NCBI GenBank assembly: GCA_947683625.1
Contig: CANTUR010000114.1
Location: 2,480,001-2,544,000 of the forward strand
Reading direction: 5' to 3'
Source of the DNA: Mallotus nudiflorus
Taxonomy: Eukaryota > Streptophyta > Magnoliopsida > Malpighiales > Euphorbiaceae
Length of the DNA stretch: 64,000 bases
The position numbers were made by a program, and so were the translations under genes. The notes under the pieces were generated by a model that ran no database searches, was not told where the DNA came from, and saw only the letters and a program-made list of their open reading frames with translations. Positions 34,948 to 46,059 of the stretch are shown one piece after another (the stretch's first letter is position 1; every line of letters starts with the position of its first letter).

Positions 34948-35138
34948 TGAAGAATAAAATTCAGAGGAAAAAAAGAAAATTCAAGAGAAATATGTTTTCA
35001 TGTTTTCATAAGAGATAAGTTACAACCCTTATATACATACATATGAAACCTATTCATATCTAATTAAGAATAAAATAACATCCTAAATAAAATAAAGATT
35101 TTATTCCTAATTGTATACAAATATTTACTTCCTCAACA
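34948..35138 (-). repeat. 5' LTR of Copia-B
   Basis: 191 bp. The initiator-Met-tRNA-type primer site (TGGTATCGGAG on the minus strand, one change from TGGTATCAGAG) lies immediately inside. Bounded on the right by CTCTA. Confidence 0.92.
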
Positions 35139-35143
35139 CTCTA

Positions 35144-35320
35144 AACTTTCACAATACGAAATATGGATTTTCCCAATCATTTTGGCCTTTGACAGATCTG
35201 ACACTTTTGTCAAATATTTGGATCTTGAAAGGTTAATCTCCTTCAACTTCACAAGATTACAGAAAATATTTGTTGTGTAAAAAATAACAATTTGTGTATA
35301 GACCAAAAGATACACATATT
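35144..35320 (-). pseudogene. TNL-B: 5' piece of the LRR exon, separated by Copia-B
   Basis: Minus-strand translation gives NLVKLKEINLSRSKYLTKVS then KIHISYCESLE, the first LRR units that follow an NB-ARC exon and the counterpart of NLINLIEIDLS-type sequence in TNL-C. It stops at the Copia-B target duplication CTCTA (35139-35143) and resumes at 25642 after the identical CTCTA (25643-25647). Upstream of it is a copy of TNL 3' flanking sequence rather than an NB-ARC exon, so this gene lost its front half before or alongside the Copia insertion. Confidence 0.85.
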
Positions 35321-36150
35321 TGCTGTGTAAAAAATTGAGTTTAAAAGTTGCATGTGAAAATTCATGTGCTTTTATTTAAAATTTCCATTGAAATTAAAAT
35401 AAATAAATAAATAAATATATAAAAAATAATTTTTGTAACAATCATTCTCTTTATTGTATTAATTCAGTACCATCATAATGTAGAGAAGTATGAAAGAAAC
35501 AATCAACTAAAAGCATATGTATAAAATGAAAACATAGATGAAGCAAATATATTTAGTTCTTCAAATTTTGTAAGAGCTAGTGCTAATCAAATGCAATCAC
35601 TTTGCAATGCTTTCCAATTTCTTACACTTGTCCTTTCAAATGTTGGCATTATTGTAGCAAGTAGAAGCCACACTATTTGATTTTTCAGTGTATTGATTTT
35701 TATATAATATTTTACTATATGATATTCATATGATATTGATTTTTATATAATATGTTATTATAGTTTATGATTAGCTAATAGTTTGGTTAAATTTGATAAT
35801 TTAAGGATAATTTTGTTTTAGTTATTTTAGTTTTCACTTTATTATTCATTTATTCTATTTTTTAAATTATGATTGTTATTTGCACATTAAAATATATATA
35901 AACTTTAAAATATATATTATTTACAGCTCATGTAACACATGGATTGATGACTAGATTAAGGATAATTTTAAGAAAATGATAGATAAAAGTAATATATTAT
36001 TTTCAAATTTTTCCTTCTTAAGTTGTTATCTTATAAAAATAGTTTAAATGAATTCAAATTAATCATAACTAAATTAGATAATAAATTTGTTCATGATTTT
36101 TTTTTCCTTTTAACTTAGGAGGGAAGACTTTAGACTGGGCAAACATCCAC
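35321..36150. other. TNL 3'-flank copy and AT-rich spacer
   Basis: About 35290-35700 repeats the TNL-B 3' flank (23780-24260). The remainder to 36150 is AT-rich without genes. On the minus strand this flank copy now runs straight into the LRR exon piece at 35320, an arrangement expected after deletion between tandem TNL genes. Confidence 0.7.
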
Positions 36151-36385
36151 TGAAGAATAAAATTTGGAGAAAAAGAAGACAAAAATTCAAGGGACTTATA
36201 CTTTTACATATATTCGCAAGAGATGTTACATCCATTATATATACATATAAAAAACTTAATTACATACTAATTAAGAATAGAATAACTTCCTAAATAAATC
36301 AAAGATTTAATTCCTAATTGTATACAAAGATTTGATTCCTAATATATACAATCAAATCTTTGACTTTCTAGAGTTCACCTCAACA
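36151..36385 (-). repeat. 3' LTR of Copia-C
   Basis: 235 bp, polypurine tract on its right side. Aligns with 40706-40938. Confidence 0.92.
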
Positions 36386-36682
36386 CTCCCCCTTAAGTTA
36401 GTGAGTATATATCAATCATTCCCAACTTGCCAAGTGAGCTGCAGAACATTTTTCTGGATACAACCTTTGTGAGGATGTCAGCTACTTAAGTATGAGAAGA
36501 AACAAATGGAAGACCAATTATTCCTTGATTCAGAAGATCTTTGATGAAGTGTTTATCAACCTCCACATGTTTAGTTCAATCATGTTGAACTAGGTTGTTT
36601 ATAGTAGCTATGGCTGCCTTATTATCATAATGTAACAACATAGACTTCAGATTATTTAGTCTGAGATCTTAAAAAATTCACT

Positions 36683-37842
36683 TTATCCAGAGAAACTCAC
36701 ATACACCATGAGTAATACCTCTAGACTCAGCTTCAACACTCGACCTTGCCACAACTTTCTGTTTCTTACTCCTCTAAGTGACCAAATTCTTTCTAACAAA
36801 TATAAAGTACCTAGATGTTGATTTTTGATCAGTTTGATCTTCGGCCCAGTTAGCATTTGTATAACCAGTAATTTCATAATCCTTATTTCACCTAAAAAAT
36901 AAACCTTTGCCTGAAAAAGACTTCAAATATCTCAACACTTGGTATAATGCATTCATATGTTCTTTACTCGAAGAATGCATGAATTGAATTATAACACTTA
37001 CTATATAAACAATATCCAGCCGAGTATAAGATAAATAAATTAATCTTCCCACCAATCTTTGATATTGATCCTTATCAGTTGAAACTTGATCTCCTTGGAT
37101 TAATAGTCCATGGTTGACTTCAATTGGAGTCTTAACTCACTTACAATCAAGTATGCTCGTGTCTATTAATAGATCCATTGCATACTTTTGTTGGTAGAGA
37201 GAAATTCCTTAAACTATTCTTGTAACTTCAATCCCTAAAAAATACTTTAAATTACCCAGATCCTTAAGTTCAAACTCGGTTGCTATCTCACTTGGATCAT
37301 TTCCAATGACTACAATATCATCAATATACATAATAAGAGTAGTGACTTTACCTGTCTTTCATTTGATGAATAATGTATGGTCAACATCACTTTATTTATA
37401 ACCAATCTTCCTCATAAAGATTATGAGTCATCCAAACCATGCTCAAGGTGATTATTTGAACCCGTATAATGCTCTTTTTAGTTTGCATACTCAGTCAATA
37501 CCTCGTTCCAGGTGGTGGATCCATATACACTTCTTCATCTATAGTTCCATTCAAAAAGACATTCATTACATCAAATTACCATAATGGCCAGTCTAACTTA
37601 AGAGCTAAGGAAATAAGAACTCAGATGGTGTTCATTTTTGCTACTAGCATAAATATATCTTCATAGTTAATTCCATACTTCTGAGTATATCCCTTTGCAA
37701 CCAACCGAGCTTTATATCGATTAATGCTTCCATCTGGATTCAATTTAATGATGAATATCCACCTGCAGTTGATTATTTTTTTTCCTTTAGGAAGTGAAAA
37801 AATTTCCCATATGGACTTTTTTTTGCAATGCTTCCATTTCAT
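36683..37842 (-). pseudogene. Copia-C RT and RNase H remnants
   Basis: RT start: FSLPKGKKIINCRWIFIIKL, NPDGSINRYKARLVAKGYTQ, KYGINYEDIF, MLVAKMNTI. Later fragments to 36683 correspond to RT thumb and RNase H. Multiple frameshifts and stops show it is inactive. Confidence 0.85.
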
Positions 37843-38859
37843 TATTCATGGCTTTCTTCCAAGTTGGATTAGCTAGAGCCTCCTATACATTACTCGAAAT
37901 AGATATAATAGATAATTGATTTATAGTATATGCATATGATTTTGACAAACGGTTTGTTGATACAAAGTTATTAATAGGATATTTAGCTTTGGTATTAAAG
38001 TCTGGATTATATTATTTTTTTGGAACCTCTATATTGATTCTAGAAGGATAATGAGGCTTAGTATTTTGAGTTACTAGGGGAGATGAGTTTACCTCATTAT
38101 GCACATCCAGAGTTTCCTTAACTTCTAATATGGACTGGAAAGATGTATTATCTTAATTAGTTTTAGGACTAAGCAAGATACTCAGATTATTTTCAATTAT
38201 TTGTCCAAGTGTGATGCTTAGACACACTGTCTGAATAAGTGAGATGCTTGGAACACTCAGAATACTCGGTGAGGGTGAGATGCTCGAAACACTTAGTGAG
38301 ATACTTGAAGTTCTATCTTTAAAGATACTTTGAATTCTCTCCCCTTGAAAAGAGCACTCAGATTGAGAGAAAAAGGGAGCATTTTCATGGAACTGAACAT
38401 TCTAAGTTACATACATCTTTTTAGCATTCAGATCATAACACCGATATTCCTTTTGTAGCTCGGTATAGCCCATAAATATACACCAGATAGCTCGAGGATC
38501 TAATTTATTGAGTACTTGATGAATATATGCCGAGTATCCAAAGACTCAGGGCTTAAGATTATTTAGAGGTGGAGATGAGACAAGTTCCTGAAGTTTCTAA
38601 AGAGGAATTTTGGAACCAAGTACTCTTAAAGGAGTCCATATTATGAGATACATAGCAGATTAAATAGCCTCTCCTTAGTATTCCTGAGGAACATTCATGT
38701 CAAACAATGATGCTCTGAAGACTTTCAATAACTACCAATTTTTTCATTCTACTATACCATTATGTTGGGGAGTTTCAACGTAGGAAGTTGGTGGTGAATA
38801 CCATGCTTGTGGCAAAAATCTTTAAGAGCCAAGTTAGAATACTCCCCACCATTGTTAGA

Positions 38860-39420
38860 TTGCAAGACTCAAATTTTACTCTAGTAGTGCATTACCACCA
38901 TTTTGTATAGGTCCTGGAAAGCATAGCACACATCTCCCTTATTTGAAAGTAGAGATACCCAGGTCATATAGATACATTCATTAATAAACGTTACAAAATA
39001 TGGAGCACCAGACAAAGTGGGAATCTGAGCAGGTTCCCATACATCAGAATGAATGGTCATAAATGGAATTGAATTTTTTTTATAACTCGGTACATATGAA
39101 ATCTGGTGGCATTTTTCCAATTCACAAATATCACAATTGAATTTAGAGTTTGTGATACACAAAAATAATTCTGGCTTTATTTGTCTAAGATAATTACAAG
39201 AAAGATGTCTAAGACGATGATGCCATAAAATGACTTGGTCTTTGTCTAAGCAACTTCTACCAACAATATGACTTGACTTGATGTTTAACTCAAATCACCA
39301 TGGAAATCAAGATAGTACAAATTTCCATGTTTAACACCATAGCTAAGAATTTAGTGTGTTGTAATGTCCTAAAATAAATAATAGTTAGGCCAAAATTTGA
39401 TAGTATAACTTAAGGTTTCA
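38860..39420 (-). pseudogene. Copia-C integrase remnant
   Basis: Segments HHRLRHLSCNYLRQIKPELF-like, NCDICELEKCHQISYVPSY, IPFMTIHSDVWEP, VTFINECIYMTWVSLLSNK, in the normal minus orientation. The region following it (38170-38400) is serine-rich and repetitive. Confidence 0.85.
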
Positions 39421-39539
39421 GTGATTTGACTAATAAATAATGGATTTTAAGAGAGAGACTGAACAACAAGAATAGTATCTAGATTCATAACACAAAGTTA
39501 GATACTAATCCTTTATGAGTGACGGGTGCTATTCCTCCA

Positions 39540-40605
39540 TTAGCAGTTAGGATATTTTGTTAGGTTGATGGTTAGATGGATGTAAGATGGTAGGTGGAGT
39601 TTTTCATATGATTAGTAGCACCTGTATTAATAATCCATGTAATATGTTGAGTAAGATCTGTCATACTTAATGTTTCATCAAGATCACCATTTGGTTTAGT
39701 GACACTAGAAGTGGCAATTACAGCTTTTTCGAGCTTCTTATGAGGCTTTCTATTGAAATCCCACCATTTTAGATAGTCCACAATTTCATAGCACCGCTCT
39801 TTGGAGTGTCCAACTTTACCATAATGAGTACATGTGTATGTACTGGACTTACTCGGTACTTTCCCTTTAAACTATGGGCGAGTCGGAGTTATTACAAGTA
39901 CTGTATGATCCAGTAAAATCTTAGGCTCCTCCATCATCCATCATTAGTTGTGATCCTTAGGCACATATGCATAACTAAACTTGAGATCAAGAGGTGGATC
40001 CTTCAATAGTATTTCACTATGAGCATTGTTAAATTCTGAGTCAAGTCCGACTAGGAAAATGTGTTCAAAGCTGAGTAATATGCTTGTGGAATGATACTAC
40101 TCTATTAACATTCTCCCATTAAGCACTCATTCTGGCATCAATCTCTTGAAATATCCCAACCAACTCATTGTAATATGTAGGTAATGGCCTACCACTCTGT
40201 TGTGTAGTGAATGATTTTTGGTTTAATTCAAACAATTGAGTTTCATTAGATCCATCATAAAAGGTTTTTAAGACAACAACTCATATCTCCTTTGTTGTTT
40301 AAAAACAGATGAATCTATACATTAAAGTTGGACTCATGGAATCAATAAGCCAACTTTTGACTATATTATTATCAATAAGCTAAGTCTCCAAAGCTTTATC
40401 TCCTACTGATGGTTTTGACATTGTGCCAGTAAGAAAACCATATTTATTTCTGGCTCCAATCCGCTTCTCTATGAGTTGTGACTGTAGAGGATAGTTCATA
40501 TCATCAAGTATAATTCCAGTAGGAAATGGAGAATTATCTTGAAGAGTTTGAATGAGGGTGGATGTTCTATGGGATACAATGGATGTGTTTTCAGTGGTCA
40601 TGGTT
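39540..40605 (-). pseudogene. Copia-C gag and protease remnants
   Basis: Begins MTTENTSIVSHRTST and LDDMNYPLQSQLIEKRIGA, continues VKSWLIDSMSPT, FYDGSNETQLFELNQKSF and PLPTYYNELVGIFQEIDARM. A CTHYGKVGHSKERC zinc knuckle has Tyr for the second Cys, and the protease WIINTGATNHM has Asn for the active-site Asp. Confidence 0.88.
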
Positions 40606-40705
40606 TCAAGGATACAAAAACTTTAAAGAATTCAAAAAATTTTGAAGAGAGAGAAAAAACATAATTTCAAAAAAACAATTTCAATAGGTATGCTCTGATA
40701 CCATA

Positions 40706-40938
40706 AAAAATAAAATTCAGAGGAAAAGAACATAAAAATTCAAGGGACTTATATGTTTTCATATATTTACAAGAGAGGTTACATCCCTTATATATACATA
40801 TAAAAAATCTAATTACATACTAATTAGGAATATAATAACTTCCTAAATAAATCAAAGATTTAATTCCTAATCGTATACAAAGATTTGATTTCTAATATGT
40901 ACAATCAAATCTTTGACTTTTTGGAGCTCACCTCAACA
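40706..40938 (-). repeat. 5' LTR of Copia-C
   Basis: 233 bp, with the Met-tRNA-type primer site directly inside it. The terminal TTCA has decayed to TTTA here. Confidence 0.9.
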
Positions 40939-41176
40939 TCTACAACATCAAGAAAGTGTTTGTTAACAATTTAATTCCATTGCGTATCCTCTAAAATAAT
41001 TAATTTTAATGTCGCACCACAATTACAATTTGTCTACAAATTATTTTCATTTTTCTCCTTAATTTTCTTGCTTTCACATTTTTATTTCCACCTATCTTCC
41101 ATTGCCTACCCTCATAACCTTCAATTTGAACGGTCATAATAAAGGAGGATAAATGTATAGAAAGTGTTCAATGTTT

Positions 41177-44100
41177 TTAAATTTTTCTATTTTGTGGCTG
41201 AAAAGAGGAAAAAAAAAATAAAAAATAAAGTATTGAACGCAACTTAAAAGTTTGGAAAGAAATTAAGGTTTTAAAGCTTCTTGTTTGAAGAACTTGCAGG
41301 TGCTGTAAAAAAGAACTTCCTGAATTTTCTAATGCTGGACCCTTATTCATCTTCTCTTTTTCTTTTCTTCTTATTATAATCTTTTTTTTTGTATCAGATA
41401 AACTTTTTAATTTTTTGTCCGAGCTCTGTTTCGTATGGACGGAATTGTATTTAGTGTCTGAATATCTTTTGAAGTGTCTTGTACGATAGTGGCTATTAAA
41501 ACTATCGTACATAATTAGCACATGATCTGAATCAGGCTCAATATCCTTTGGACACGGCCAACTCCAAAGGTCATCAGGCTTATGCCACCTACTCCAAAAG
41601 CCGTCACTATCTTCACCTTCTTCGCCTTCTTCATCTTCACGTTCTTCACTTTCTCCGCCTTCTTCACGTTCTTCACTCTCTTCACGTTCTTCACCACTTT
41701 ATCAGCCTTTAAAAGAGACATCTTAAATTCAATATCAAGTTCATGTAATTGATCAATATCAAGAGAGTCCAACAACTTCTTGGGAAGTTTCTTAATTTCA
41801 TAGATGGTGCAAAAAACCACTCCCATTAACTGATCACAATTTGAAGGAAACTGTATCGTTTGATTGCTGAACCATCCTGGAATTTCACTTCCAGGATATA
41901 ATAGTTCAACAGAACCCTTCTCCTGCAACACAAAATCAAATATTTAGCTAGAAATGAAATATATAATCGAAAATTTTGGTTAGCTTAATTAATGGCCTTA
42001 CATTCTCAGTTGTGAATGGAAGCTATGCAGCCTCTGCCCCAAGTGGCTGCTGATTCAATCTCCGGCAATTTGCAAAACTTGTAATGTAAAGATCGCAACA
42101 TTTTGTTAAGTTTGATATGGTTTGCAGTGATATGCAATCTGGTGCTTCTAGTGCACATAAAGTTGGTAGAAGCTCCGGCAAGGAACAAACACTCATGCAT
42201 CCGCCCAAGTCAAAATGAATGAGTTGCCGAAGCCTATGGATACAGCTCGGAACGCTTTCAAGATTTCTGCAATACTTGAGACGCAAACGTTGAATGCCCG
42301 CTCAATGGATAAGGGTAACTCTTGAATGCCCGCTCCTTTTAAATTAATGGACTCCAAGGATTTTAGATTGGAGATGCTGTCCGGAAGCCTCCTAAGATTT
42401 TTGCAATTATCCAAATACAACTCCCCTACATTCATATTTACTTGAGTAATCTCTGAAAATCTTTCCACCATTAGGCAACCACTCATATTTAGAAATTTTA
42501 AAGCTTTTGATTCGATTCTTCTTGGAAGATTCTTCAGTTTTTCACAACCTTGAAGATGGAAAAATTCCAGTTTGTGAAGATATTGAATGGATGAGTGAAC
42601 CTCAACTAAACTTATACAGCCATTCAGATTGATGGTCTTAATTTTTATAGCCTTTGACAGATCAGAATTCCAGTCAAATATTTGGATTCTGAGAGATCAA
42701 TCTCTATTAAATTGATAAGATTCTGTCGTGAAAAAAAGCATAAACTTTATGCATGTTTCATGTAAAGATAATACAAAGTTAAATATGGAAGCAACTACTA
42801 TTAGAGCTATATATTAGCATATATAAATAATTAAACATCTTTACTCCATCCCAAAGCTTTTCAACCTTGCTATGCGACAGCCGAAGCACAACCAGACCTT
42901 CTGGCAAAAACTTCGGTGGTATTGACTTCAAAGGAAATTTAGTCCAGTGGAGATACCTCAATTTCTTGGGAAGAGATCGAATACCTTGAGGAAAAAGGTG
43001 CAATTTACATTCTGCATATCTAACGAAGTCAAAGTTCTTGCGGTCGGGCCAATAGAAGTTCAGAAATTTAAGATTAAACATCTTTGTAAACACGTCAGGC
43101 TTTAAGCGAATCTCACTTTCCATGACATGTCCAATGATATTCCTTCAATTGCTCCATTTGCCTAACAATTGATAGTACAATATTATGTATTCAAGATTAT
43201 TATCAGTTAAAAACATAATGAAATGAGAAAAGCTAACCTCGTTTTGCGTCAACGCATTGTTGAGTTGCTCAGGATTGATCAACCACCTGGTACGATTTTT
43301 AGGTTCTGTAGATTCATAGGCCGCAATTTTTTTACCCATTTCTTGCATCTCTAACTCCTTGCTATAGGTAACCATAACGAGAGATTTATCAATAAGGGTA
43401 GTGACCTAAAATGCACATTAATACCATAGGCGACATCCAGAATTCTGGTCACATATTCACGACTTTGTCCTCTGAAAAGACAGGCAATTGCAAGAAATAT
43501 TCTTTTCTCTTCAGTATCTAGTCCATCATAACTTGTTTTTAAAACATCGTTAATTTTAGGATCGGGGATTTTGCCTAATCTTTCCAACATGCTCTCCCAA
43601 TCTTTGTCACTTCTATCAAACAATGCAGAACCCAGAACTCTGAGAACCAATGGATTGCCTTTCGCGTAATTTACCGCACTTTTTGCTTGCAATATACGAT
43701 CACTATGAGGACAATCTTGCTTGAAGGCCTTCATGCTAAAGAGTCTAAGAGCTTTGTCCTCTTTCAATCCCTTCATTGTATATATCACATCTGCTGTATT
43801 CTTCAGCACTTGCTTATCCCTACTTTTTACAAGCATTCTACTTTCAGGGCTAACCGAATCACGCATACCAGCTAATAATAACAGTAGCTCTTGCTGCTCT
43901 GTCGAGTTGTCAACATCATCAACAACAACAAGAACTTTCATACGACTAAGCCGATCCCTTACAAAGGATTCCAGTAAATTAAGAGTGCTTGCAGATGCAT
44001 TTACTTTCTCTAACAATGCTGAAAAAAGCTCATTCTTTTACTGAGCTAGCATAGTACATCGTTTCAATTGCGCTCTAGTAACAGAAACAAAGCAACAGCT

Positions 44101-44345
44101 TTCAAATTGTGTACATATTTGATCATAAATAGCTCTAGCAAGAGTGGTCTTGCAAAGACCACGCATACCCCATATACCAACAATTGTTACATTTGATGAT
44201 TCCAAGCTTAATAGAGGTTCAACGTGTTGAATTCGTGATTCAATGCCAACCAAACCTTTGTGGTAGTAACCAATGGACGTACTGTTTAATTTTTCTAGAA
44301 CATCTTTTATTATTTTCTCAAGGAGCTCAGACTCTGGTCTGATAA
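41177..44345 (-). pseudogene. TNL-C: NB-ARC, LRR and C-JID pseudogene lacking its TIR exon
   Basis: Exon 2 starts after a good acceptor (TTTTATCAG) at about 44341. NB-ARC: GLVGIESRIQHVEPLLSLES, P-loop GIWGMRGLCKTT (normally GMGGLGKTT), kinase-2 KVLVVVDDVD, GNPLVLRVLGSALF and AIACLFRGQS. A TAA at 44038-44040 interrupts it, with a frameshift near 43425. The MHD region reads ELEMQEMGKKI, lacking HDLL. LRR exons at 42780-43123 (EGLVVLRLSHSKVEKLWDG) and 41940-42720 (NLRRLPDSISNLKSLESINL) shift frame repeatedly. The last exon has YPGSEIPGWFSNQT and an acidic Glu-rich stretch leading to SDHVLIMYDS. The P-loop, the MHD motif and the frame are all broken, so it is non-functional. Confidence 0.93.
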
Positions 44346-44945
44346 AAGAAAAAGAAGAAATAATTTATAGTAATATTTTTAAAATTCATAAAAGAAAAAC
44401 GGTAACAAAGAATTTATGTAAAAATCTCCAAATTGGGGAAAAACCATAAATAGAGAAGGATACATTCACTGATGTCATTGAATATATTGGCACACTTGGA
44501 TAATGGGAAAAGTTGTGCCAATTAAAGGTCCTAACTGATTGCCGTGTCTATATTGTAAATTTACGGTTACAGATAATTTGCCAAAATAGTAGGAATTAGA
44601 CCTAAGATGACTCTAAATAGAAAATTTTCAATCGTTTCAATAAGAATTATTGAAATATCTATGGTTTATTTTTTGAAAAAAATAGAAAATAATATCTATG
44701 CAAATAATAATACATACTTGTCATAAAATCTCAATAATAATTGAAAAAATCGATTCATTGTAAAAAAATCTGAAAAACTAAATAGAGAGTTCAGTTCGGA
44801 TTAAGTAGAAGAAGATGCAAAAGAGAAGATGCAGAATATGGAAATGGATTCATGGTAAAAATTTAGACAAAACAGATCGATAGGTGAGATTAAATAGCAG
44901 AATTTATTTTTCCATCAAATTAAGCTTCCAAACAAGTTGGTGTTG
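44346..44945 (-). pseudogene. TNL-C 5' remnant with TIR exon deleted
   Basis: 44810-44945 matches the TNL-A exon 1 start and leader (18530-18650): GATGCAAAAGA, AGATTAAATAGCAGAATTT, CATCAAATTAAGCTTCCAAA. The serine-rich FASSSS codons before the TIR domain can still be read near 44815. Between this and exon 2 there is only AT-rich sequence (44346-44800), so the TIR domain itself is gone. Confidence 0.75.
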
Positions 44946-45260
44946 GCGTTGGTGCTTGAGGAAGCAACAAATTGACTTTTTCTCTTTTTTCCTTATTATT
45001 ATTTTTTTATTTTTATTCTTTCTCTTTCCTTTCTTTTTTTATTTTTATTTTTATTTTCTCTTTATTATTTTTTTCTCTTTTCTTTTTCCTTTTCATTTTT
45101 TTCAAAATTTTTATTTTCTCATTTTTTCCTTATTTTTTTTTTCATTATTTTACATTAGCGGAGCATTACCCAATATATAATTTTTAAAAATTTTATTTCA
45201 AAATTTTTTGACATTTTATGTTGAAATACAATCTCTTTTTTTTTTTCTTTATTTTTTTAA
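44946..45260. repeat. T-rich low-complexity tract
   Basis: Over 200 bp of T runs with C and A interruptions. It yields two overlapping open frames of Phe, Leu and Ser that are artefacts of composition. Confidence 0.9.
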
Positions 45261-45419
45261 TAAATTACCATTATTTTATAGATGTTAATTTTTTTAATTC
45301 CAATAAACTAAAACAAATACAAAATAATATAATCCTATAAATAAAATAGTTAAAAATCTAGTAGTATCATTAAATTAATTTTTTATTGAATTTTGTTAAA
45401 AGAGGCTAGCATGCATTGT

Positions 45420-45840
45420 TTTATGAAATATTTTTGTAATTTTTTTTTTATTGAATAGGTTGTTGAAAAAATTGATTATGTTTCTATTCCTACTCATTCT
45501 AGTGGTCTTGGTAGACAAAATGTGAATGATGTTGATTTAGTATATATTGTTATTAGTTTTTTGTAATTTATTTTTGTTACTTTTTGGTTTCTGATTTAAT
45601 TTTGTATTCACATTATGCTAAAGATGATTTTGTCAGTCTTTCACAAAAAAGGGAGTACAAACCTGCTTATATCTTAAAATCTCCTTTTGTTATTATAATA
45701 CTAGAAAATTTATATGCTTTAGAAGATCAAGTAACACCTTTTCTTTTTTCTAACAAAAGAATAAAATTGTGAGGCCAAAATAACTTATAAATTGGATAAT
45801 GACACTCATTTGATGTGGGTAATTCTTTATATATATTTGA
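45420..45840 (+). pseudogene. Possible transposon-borne coding fragment
   Basis: Plus-strand frame fragments read VVEKIDYVSIPTHSSGLG and later SLSQKREYKPAYILKSPFV. The latter resembles the basic run and LKSPFV phrase found near Ulp1-protease genes carried by plant Mutator and CACTA elements. That resemblance is from memory and weak; introns or stops separate the parts. It could also be an unrelated relic. Confidence 0.25.
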
Positions 45841-46059
45841 GCTGAATTTTAATGAGTTTTGTACAAATATTTAAATTAATTTAGGTAGAAATTAGGCCTG
45901 AACAAGAATTATTTTGGTTTGATATTTTATTTAGTTCTTATTTGTTTTTGTAATTAATTTGTTTCTATAAGGAATTTTATTCTAGTGCTAACAAATATTC
46001 TTTTTTTTTTTTTCCTTAGGAAATTAGCTAAGGATTCCAAAGAAATTAAAGATTTGCAT

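Larger units (their letters stand above)
25648..35138 (-). mobile_element. Copia-B: full-span Ty1/copia element, nested host of Copia-A
   Basis: LTRs of 189 bp (25648-25836) and 191 bp (34948-35138) read TGTTGAG...TTCA on the minus strand. The target duplication CTCTA is perfect (25643-25647 and 35139-35143). The primer site CATGGTATCGGAGTATACCC adjoins the right LTR and the polypurine tract CTTGAGGGGAAG adjoins the left. Without the Copia-A insertion it is about 4.8 kb, normal for copia. Minus-strand gag, protease and RT fragments are readable but riddled with stops. A block of about 1.4 kb containing integrase is in the opposite orientation (32340-33785). It inserted into the LRR exon of TNL-B. 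Confidence 0.93.
36151..40938 (-). mobile_element. Copia-C: Ty1/copia element, close relative of Copia-B
   Basis: LTRs at 36151-36385 (235 bp) and 40706-40938 (233 bp), minus strand TGTTGAGG...TTCA. Flanking pentamers TCCAC (36146-36150) and TCTAC (40939-40943) differ at one base. The primer site TGGTATCAGAGCATACC lies next to the right LTR and the polypurine tract TAAGGGGGAG next to the left. Gag, protease, integrase and RT segments read in normal order on the minus strand but with many stops. It has an uninterrupted version of the site where Copia-A entered Copia-B. It lies between TNL-B and TNL-C. Confidence 0.93.

Noticed and set aside
41515..41705. A Lys/Val-rich basic tail on the TNL-C C-JID frame, looking like a nuclear-localisation repeat
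   Set aside because: The Glu-rich reading of the same bases continues in frame to the TNL-typical SDHVLIMYDS end, so the basic version is a frameshift product.
44884..45187. Two overlapping plus-strand open frames of about 70-100 codons rich in Phe, Leu and Ser
   Set aside because: They lie in a T-rich low-complexity tract and have no gene-like composition or neighbours.
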